15,489 nucleotides of DNA. It comes from an uncultured Pseudomonadota bacterium. GTDB taxonomy: Bacteria; Pseudomonadota; Gammaproteobacteria; Burkholderiales; Rhodocyclaceae. Position numbers and translations under genes: made by a program. The notes under the pieces are model-generated. The model was not told the origin of the DNA and searched no databases. It saw nothing but the letters and a program-made list of their open reading frames with translations. Location of the stretch: positions 1 through 15,489 of the forward strand of contig CAJAHZ010000481.1 of assembly GCA_903939665.1 (NCBI GenBank), in the 5' to 3' direction. Of the stretch, positions 13,380 through 15,489 are shown in pieces. Within the stretch, counting starts at the first letter, position 1. Each line of letters starts with the position of its first letter.

Positions 13380-14276
13380 TTATTTCTGAGCGGCAGCGGC
13401 AGCCTGCGCGGCAACTTCAGCAGCGAAGTCATTTACCTTCTTCTCAATGCCTTCACCGACCATGAACAGTGTGAAGCTGGCGATCGAAGCGCCCTTCGCC
13501 TTCAGCAGTTGTTCAATGGTTTGCTTGCCGTCTTCCGCCTTGACGAAAACCTGGCCGAGCAGCGTCACTTCCTTGAGGAACTTCTGCACCGAACCTTCGG
13601 CGATCTTTTCGATCATCGCTTCCGGCTTGCCGGCTTCCTTGGCCTTCTCGATGGCAACACGACGCTCGCTGTCGATCAGGTCAGCCGAAACGCCGGATGC
13701 ATCCAGCGACTTCGGCTTGGACGCAGCGATGTGCATGCCCAGATCCTTGCCCAGTTGCGCATCACCGCCGACCAGATCCAGCAGCACGCCAATCTTGGCG
13801 CCACCGTGGATATAGGAAGCGAGCTGACCTTTTGCCTCAACGCGAACAAAGCGACGAGCCGACAGGTTTTCGCCGATCTTGCCAACCAGCGCGCTGCGCG
13901 TCGACTCAACCGTGCCTTCAGCCAAAGGCAATGCCAACAGGGCGGCAACATCCGCCGGATTTTTGGTCGCGACCAGTTCAGCGCAATCCTTGGTCAGCTT
14001 CAGGAAATCATCGTTTTTGGCGACAAAGTCGGTTTCGCAATTGACTTCGATCATGGCGCCGAGTTTGCCGTCGCCAGAAATGTACACGCCAACCACGCCT
14101 TCAGCCGTGATTCGGGTTGCTGCCTTGCTGGCCTTGGAACCCAGCTTGACGCGCAGAATTTCTTCGGCCTTGACCATGTCGCCAGCGGCTTCGGTCAGCG
14201 CCTTCTTGCACTCCATCATCGGCGCGTCGGTTTTTTCGCGCAGCTCTTTCACCATACCTGCGGTAATTTCCGCCAT
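13380..14276 (-). CDS. tsf: Translation elongation factor Ts
   Basis: Predicted 298-residue guanine nucleotide exchange factor that releases GDP from EF-Tu. The N-terminal UBA-like domain (MAEITAGMVKELREKT, then MMECKKAL) is followed by the EF-Tu-contacting TDFVAKND motif at 82-89 and the rest of the core. The ATG at 14276 is chosen over in-frame codons 6 and 12 bases upstream because GGAG lies six bases before it and the protein then starts MAEIT as in E. coli. The C terminus is Ala-rich. The gene follows rpsB after 118 bases that contain a GC-rich hairpin. Confidence 0.97.
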   Translation of the reverse strand: MAEITAGMVKELREKTDAPMMECKKALTEAAGDMVKAEEILRVKLGSKASKAATRITAEGVVGVYISGDGKLGAMIEVNCETDFVAKNDDFLKLTKDCAELVATKNPADVAALLALPLAEGTVESTRSALVGKIGENLSARRFVRVEAKGQLASYIHGGAKIGVLLDLVGGDAQLGKDLGMHIAASKPKSLDASGVSADLIDSERRVAIEKAKEAGKPEAMIEKIAEGSVQKFLKEVTLLGQVFVKAEDGKQTIEQLLKAKGASIASFTLFMVGEGIEKKVNDFAAEVAAQAAAAAQK

Positions 14277-14297
14277 TTTCATCTCCACTTGCGGACA

Positions 14298-14316
14298 CGG
14301 CCGGAATTACCGGCCG
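14298..14316 (-). other. GC-rich hairpin in the rpsB-tsf intercistronic gap
   Basis: Seven perfect base pairs (CGGCCGG and CCGGCCG) around a five-base loop, about 20 bases before the tsf start. There is no T-run after it on the minus strand, so it does not look like an intrinsic terminator. It could act as a 3' stabilising structure for rpsB mRNA, a processing site, or a modulator of the rpsB:tsf ratio; that role is inference. Confidence 0.6.
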
Positions 14317-14394
14317 CGCCTCGTTCAGAACAATACAAAACACACCGGACAGCTATGCTGATCAACAAGCACGGCCAGTCCACAAAGTCAGGAA

Positions 14395-15141
14395 TTACTC
14401 TGCAGCTTCTTCCTCTTCGACAAAATCATCGCCGGAGGCAGCTGCAACGATTTCTTCGACAAACTGGCTGCGGCCTTCGAGAATCGCATCAGCGACACCG
14501 CGAGCGTACAGGCGGATGGCGCGCGAGGAGTCATCGTTACCCGGAATGACGTAATCGACGCCTTCCGGAGAATGGTTGGTATCAACCACGGCAATGACCG
14601 GGATGCCCAGCTTGTTGGCTTCCGTGATCGCAATCTTGTGATAGCCGACGTCGATGACGAACAGTGCGTCCGGCAGGGTGTTCATGTTCTTGATGCCGCC
14701 GATCGACTTCTGCAGCTTGACGAGCTCGCGCTGAGTCATCAGCGCTTCTTTCTTGCCGAGCTTCTCAAGGGAGCCATCTTCCACCATCAGTTCCATGTCC
14801 TTAAGACGCTTGGTCGACTGCTTGATGGTCTTGAAGTTGGTCAGCATACCGCCGAGCCAGCGCTGATCGACATACGAAGAACCGCTGCGAGCGGCTTCTT
14901 CAGCAAGGATCTCGCGCGCCTGACGCTTGGTGCTGACAAACAGAATATTGCCTTTGTTCGACGCCAGCTTACGCACGAAAGCCATGGCTTCGTTGTAGTT
15001 GGTGAGCGTCTTTTCAAGGTTGACGATGTGAATCTTGCTACGGGCACCAAAGATGTACTGCGCCATCTTCGGGTTCCAGAAACGGGTTTGATGGCCGAAG
15101 TGAACACCGGCCTCCAGCATTTGACGCATCGTTGCGGACAT
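14395..15141 (-). CDS. rpsB: Small ribosomal subunit protein uS2
   Basis: Predicted 248-residue 30S protein that binds late in assembly at the back of the head-body junction and is needed for S1 association. The N-terminal MRQMLEAGVHFGHQTRFWNP, KIHIVNLEKT, QRWLGGMLTNFKTI and PDALFVIDVGYHKIA segments are the family's conserved blocks; the C-terminal tail is acidic (DDFVEEEEAAE). The true start is the ATG at 15141: GGAG lies eight bases upstream and the protein then matches known S2 proteins. The frame stays open 207 bases further upstream, but that stretch is the structured leader and not S2-like. First gene of the cluster, with its own promoter and leader. Confidence 0.98.
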   Translation of the reverse strand: MSATMRQMLEAGVHFGHQTRFWNPKMAQYIFGARSKIHIVNLEKTLTNYNEAMAFVRKLASNKGNILFVSTKRQAREILAEEAARSGSSYVDQRWLGGMLTNFKTIKQSTKRLKDMELMVEDGSLEKLGKKEALMTQRELVKLQKSIGGIKNMNTLPDALFVIDVGYHKIAITEANKLGIPVIAVVDTNHSPEGVDYVIPGNDDSSRAIRLYARGVADAILEGRSQFVEEIVAAASGDDFVEEEEAAE

Positions 15142-15169
15142 ACTTGTTACTCCATAAGGGTTGAACCAC

Positions 15170-15231
15170 CATTCGCCTACCTGCAGCCCGCCCTGATCTT
15201 TTGGCGGACACCCTTGAAGAACAGGCGAATG
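15170..15231 (-). repeat. Two-tier hairpin of the rpsB leader
   Basis: Outer arms CATTCGCCT (15223-15231 read on the minus strand) and AGGCGAATG (15170-15178) are perfectly complementary over nine bases. Inner arms GTCCGCC (15203-15209) and GGCGGGC (15186-15192) pair over seven bases with one G-U. The structure ends about 17 bases before the rpsB Shine-Dalgarno. Confidence 0.8.
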
Positions 15232-15242
15232 TGTGTAATTGA

Positions 15243-15259
15243 CGTACCGAAACGGCACG
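15243..15259 (-). repeat. Hairpin 2 of the rpsB leader
   Basis: CGUGCCG, UUU, CGGUACG: seven base pairs including one G-U, with a three-base loop. No downstream T-run suited to termination. Confidence 0.6.
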
Positions 15260-15263
15260 CCTT

Positions 15264-15282
15264 GCGCGCCACCATGGCGCGC
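15264..15282 (-). repeat. Hairpin 1 of the rpsB leader
   Basis: GCGCGCC, AUGGU, GGCGCGC: seven G-C pairs around a five-base loop in the 5' half of the leader. Very stable; not followed by a T-run. Confidence 0.65.
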
Positions 15283-15318
15283 GTTAATTTCACCAGCACC
15301 GGCCAGCGAAACCCGGCG

Positions 15319-15348
15319 ATTGTAGCACCGAACCCAGGGCAAATTCAA
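15319..15348 (-). promoter_or_regulatory. Extended -10 promoter for rpsB
   Basis: On the minus strand, TTGAAT (15343-15348), an 18-base spacer, then TACAAT (15319-15324) preceded by TGC, an extended -10 element. The -10 matches five of six consensus bases and the -35 four of six. Transcription would start near 15312. The bases just after the -10 are CGCCGGG, a GC-rich discriminator of the kind associated with negative stringent control of ribosomal protein promoters. Confidence 0.72.
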
Positions 15349-15489
15349 ATCGGGCGTGCTTTCCGGATATTCGCCCCGGCGAACTGAACCACAGCGCCGA
15401 CAAATTGCCTAAGCCCGCGGCTTCCTTTATTCTTCGCCCTCTCGACCCCTCCCACCTTTTTGCGCTCCGACCCGACAATATAATGAGCA
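15349..15489 (+). promoter_or_regulatory. Divergent upstream region with a possible + strand promoter
   Basis: No gene is seen here. A perfect TATAAT is at 15479-15484 near the right edge; the sequence 15-17 bases upstream is only T-rich (CTTTTTG), so the -35 is poor. An ATG at 15483 followed by AGC overlaps the TATAAT. In E. coli and many proteobacteria map (methionine aminopeptidase) is divergent from rpsB, so this may be its promoter or its first codons; the two readings conflict and the window ends too soon to decide. A short AAGCC-CGC-GGCTT dyad lies at 15411-15423. Confidence 0.35.

Larger units (their letters stand above)
15142..15312 (-). promoter_or_regulatory. Structured rpsB 5' leader, candidate S2 autoregulatory RNA
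   Basis: About 170 nt of untranslated RNA between the predicted transcription start and rpsB. In RNA order it contains a 7-bp GC hairpin (15264-15282), a 7-bp hairpin with a UUU loop and one G-U pair (15243-15259), and a larger two-part hairpin (15170-15231): an outer perfect 9-bp stem, an asymmetric internal loop, and an inner 7-bp stem with a 10-nt loop. AAGGGU in the internal loop (15210-15215) is complementary to ACCCUU (15156-15161) just 5' of the GGAG ribosome-binding site, allowing a pseudoknot. Feedback control of rpsB-tsf by S2 through the leader is established in E. coli; applying it here is inference. Confidence 0.65.

Noticed and set aside
15142..15348. In-frame 69-codon N-terminal extension of rpsB
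   Set aside because: It is not S2-like, overlaps the promoter and structured leader, and a good GGAG precedes the internal ATG that gives the standard N terminus.
15411..15434. AAGCC-CGC-GGCTT dyad followed by a pyrimidine-rich stretch as a + strand terminator
   Set aside because: Five-bp stem, T-run interrupted by C and A, and no + strand gene upstream for it to terminate.
15483..15489. First codons of map (ATG AGC ...)
   Set aside because: Only seven bases are present, no Shine-Dalgarno precedes it, and it overlaps a consensus TATAAT; not enough to call a CDS.

Overview
The window is a compact, GC-rich chromosomal block of housekeeping genes from a Gram-negative proteobacterium, most likely a betaproteobacterium. 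A placement near the Rhodocyclales is my inference; it rests on gene order (rnhB followed by a TrmH-type methyltransferase, facing the end of ppsR) and on protein character, not on a database match. I see no mobile elements, CRISPR arrays, tRNAs or rRNAs.

Layout: the first 141 bases are the 3' end of ppsR on the + strand. From 176 to 15141 the whole minus strand is occupied by sixteen tightly packed genes, in transcription order rpsB, tsf, pyrH, frr, uppS, cdsA, dxr, rseP, bamA, skp, lpxD, fabZ, lpxA, lpxB, rnhB and a TrmH-family RNA methyltransferase. Most junctions are 4-23 base gaps or short overlaps (several are ATGA-type), so extensive co-transcription and translational coupling are likely. 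The only sizeable internal gap is the 118 bases between rpsB and tsf, which carries a GC-rich hairpin. The non-coding block 15142-15489 holds a convincing extended -10 promoter for rpsB, a structured leader of about 170 nt, and a possible promoter for a divergent gene lying just outside the window (probably map, by analogy with other proteobacteria).

How the genes work together: rpsB, tsf, pyrH and frr serve translation (ribosomal protein S2, EF-Ts, ribosome recycling) and UMP supply. uppS, cdsA and dxr make isoprenoid precursors, the undecaprenyl carrier lipid and CDP-diacylglycerol. rseP, bamA and skp handle envelope stress signalling and outer-membrane protein biogenesis. lpxD, fabZ, lpxA and lpxB build the lipid A core and tune the hydroxyacyl-ACP pool between LPS and phospholipid. 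rnhB and the methyltransferase are nucleic-acid maintenance and modification genes at the tail.

The window is mostly ordinary, conserved core genome. The observations most worth a second look are (1) the rpsB leader, whose hairpins and a possible pseudoknot abut the Shine-Dalgarno sequence, and (2) a sharply bounded 25-codon island inside dxr in which 23 codons end in A or T, containing a perfect inverted repeat, in an otherwise G/C-ending gene.
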